A DNA stretch of 6,444 nucleotides from Opitutaceae bacterium (GTDB taxonomy: Bacteria; Verrucomicrobiota; Verrucomicrobiia; Opitutales; Opitutaceae): positions 1 through 6,444 of the forward strand of contig JAIRTK010000219.1 in the NCBI GenBank assembly GCA_031254955.1. The letters are read 5' to 3'. Of this stretch, positions 4,970 to 6,444 are shown piece after piece. Made by a program: the position numbers and the translations under genes. Every line of letters starts with the position of its first letter. The stretch's first letter is position 1. Under the pieces are notes generated by a model, which was not told the origin of the DNA, ran no database searches, and saw nothing but the letters and a program-made list of their open reading frames with translations.

Positions 4970-6444
4970 ATGCACAGCTTCTCCGAGCAATGTCTCGACA
5001 TGGCCCGCTCCATGCTGGCCCACAATCTGGACTCCATCCAACCCGACGGCACCATCGCCCCGGTCCCCGGCGAGTCCCCCCGCCTCGACGAGCCAGGCCA
5101 CGTCGCGTTCGCGCTCGGCGAATACTACCGCGCCACCGGCTCCACCACCCTGAAAGGGACGGACCTCGTTGACCTGACCGCGCGCTGCGTCACCGCGCAA
5201 GTCTTTACCGAACCCGCCGCCGAAAACGGCCTCGCCTACGCCGCCCTCGGCCTCCTCTGCTTCGGCCCCTCCAAAGAGCGCAACCTCGTCTGGGAACGCC
5301 TCGTCGATGAAACCCGCCAGCGCATCGACAAACAACTCCTCCACCGCTCCGACTACGACAACCACTGGCAAGCCTTCAACATCGCCAAAGCCGTCGCCCG
5401 CTTCTCCTTCGGCCTCTCCAAGAAAGACGAGACCTCGCGCCTCATCGAACGCATGGTCGAACGCATCAACCAGACCAGCACCACCGGCTTCTTCGACGAC
5501 GCCGCGCCCGCCGGCGTCGGCGGCAACTTCAACCTCTACGGCGTGCTAAGCTTCGTCTTCATCCGCTCCGCGCTCCAGCTTCACGCCAACTCCGGCGTGC
5601 GCGACCGCAAACTCCCCACCCTGCGCACCTACGCCGAAAAATACATCAAAATGATGCCCGACCTCGTGCGCGCCGACGGCCTCGGCTGGGCCTTTGGCAA
5701 CGCCTCCGGCGCCTACGGCCAGATGCACTGCATCAGCCTCATCCTCCAAGCCCTCCGCGACGGCTGGATCGCCGAAGACCAGAAAGGCAAATACTTCGAC
5801 CTCCTCCGCCGCATCTTCCTCTATTTCTACCAGACCTACCTCGACCAGGAACACGGCTTCCTCGACCTCCGCGACACCGAACGCGACGCCAACAGCCACC
5901 ACACCACACGCATCGCCAATTTCGACGCCGCCCGCTACCTCTGCCAATGGTCGCGCCTCGCGAAAACCGTGCAAAAAAGCGGCCCGCCCGCGAAACCCGA
6001 AACACACCGCACCCTAGGCCGCTTCGTCATCTTCGACAAAACCAACCGCAAAGAACAAGGCCTCTTCCTCTACCGCGACGCCGCCAGCGGCCTCCACGCC
6101 CAAATCCCGCTCGTCAGCTCCGCCGGCAAACCCGCCAGCGACGTGCTCCCCTTCCCCCACTGCCCCGGCATCTTCGACTGGCCCAACAACCACTACGCCC
6201 CCATCCTCGTCCCCGAACTGACCTTTGGAGACAAAACCACCGTGCCCGCCTTCTACGGCAAAAACTGCGTCACCGGCCTCGGCCTGCGCAACAGCTTCTA
6301 CTTCCGCTACGAACAACCCGAGCTGATCACCACCGGGGAGGAAATCCTCAAAGGCCTCGGCAGCGTGAAAGTGCAATGGAACTTTGCCGGCCCGAAAATC
6401 AGCGCCGAGTTTGCCTACACGGTGAGACAGCAAGTCACGCTCGA
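4970..6444 (+). CDS. Uncharacterised protein, 3' truncated by window edge; possible alpha/alpha-toroid plus beta-sheet fold
   Basis: An uninterrupted frame of 491 full codons runs from the ATG at 4970 past the right edge, with strongly C-ending codons (Leu almost always CTC, Ala GCC, Thr ACC), so it is surely coding. The protein starts MHSFSEQCLDMARSML with no signal peptide or membrane segment, suggesting a cytoplasmic protein. Residues 1 to about 335 look helical and rich in aromatic residues, with notable stretches DNHWQAFN (130-137), GGNFNLYG (184-191), WAFGNASGAYGQMH (240-253) and SHHTTRIANFDAARYL (309-324). From about 350 the sequence looks beta-rich (GRFVIFDK, GLFLYRD). This helical-then-beta order recalls heparinase- or lyase-type polysaccharide enzymes, but I do not recognise the family and see no assignable active site. 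No clear ribosome site precedes the ATG; Met11 (5000) and Met15 (5012) are alternative starts. Confidence 0.88.
   Translation, partial: MHSFSEQCLDMARSMLAHNLDSIQPDGTIAPVPGESPRLDEPGHVAFALGEYYRATGSTTLKGTDLVDLTARCVTAQVFTEPAAENGLAYAALGLLCFGPSKERNLVWERLVDETRQRIDKQLLHRSDYDNHWQAFNIAKAVARFSFGLSKKDETSRLIERMVERINQTSTTGFFDDAAPAGVGGNFNLYGVLSFVFIRSALQLHANSGVRDRKLPTLRTYAEKYIKMMPDLVRADGLGWAFGNASGAYGQMHCISLILQALRDGWIAEDQKGKYFDLLRRIFLYFYQTYLDQEHGFLDLRDTERDANSHHTTRIANFDAARYLCQWSRLAKTVQKSGPPAKPETHRTLGRFVIFDKTNRKEQGLFLYRDAASGLHAQIPLVSSAGKPASDVLPFPHCPGIFDWPNNHYAPILVPELTFGDKTTVPAFYGKNCVTGLGLRNSFYFRYEQPELITTGEEILKGLGSVKVQWNFAGPKISAEFAYTVRQQVTL

Noticed and set aside
5546..6433. Minus-strand frames opposite the third gene
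   Set aside because: They are Val/Ala/Gly/Glu-rich complements of C-ending codons; the continuous plus-strand frame explains the region.

Overview
The window is high-GC bacterial DNA with three protein genes, all on the plus strand, separated by two long repeat-filled gaps. Gene content and style (a Tat-exported LysM amidase, an HrpB helicase, a large helical protein of unknown role, weak ribosome binding sites, many short palindromic intergenic repeats) would fit a member of the Verrucomicrobiota, perhaps Opitutaceae. That placement is an inference from general resemblance; nothing here is diagnostic.

Layout. Positions 1-576 hold no convincing gene. They contain a strong stem-loop (6-45), a family of short palindromes with the core GAC-CTTGY-GTC, and one imperfect inverted repeat of about 294 bp (187-480) that resembles a non-autonomous, MITE-like element. 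Positions 577-1353 encode a secreted cell-wall amidase: Tat signal, LysM domain, zinc-dependent amidase domain. Positions 1354-2081 form a second gene-free gap packed with unrelated repeats: a pair of CGGAG-loop palindromes, a heptamer tandem repeat, a 21-bp tandem pair, a perfect 13-bp hairpin, and a seven-unit, 18-bp-phased pyrimidine-rich array inside a 158-nt stretch with no A on the plus strand. Positions 2082-4784 encode HrpB, a DEAH/RHA-family ATP-dependent helicase, complete in all motifs but interrupted between its second RecA domain and C-terminal half by a roughly 45-residue low-complexity insert ending in 15 glycines. A third gene starts at 4970 and runs off the right edge. It has no stop in the window and encodes a predicted helical N-terminal half followed by a probably beta-rich half, with a faint resemblance to toroid-type polysaccharide-active enzymes.

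The three genes do not look like one pathway or operon: the gaps are 728 and 185 bp, and codon style changes from C-ending (amidase, third gene) to G/T-ending (first two thirds of hrpB). I see no phage, CRISPR, toxin-antitoxin or defence system, and no RNA gene. The items most worth a second look are the hrpB insert with its internal ribosome-binding-site-like signals, the A-free 18-bp array just upstream of hrpB, and the large inverted repeat at 187-480.
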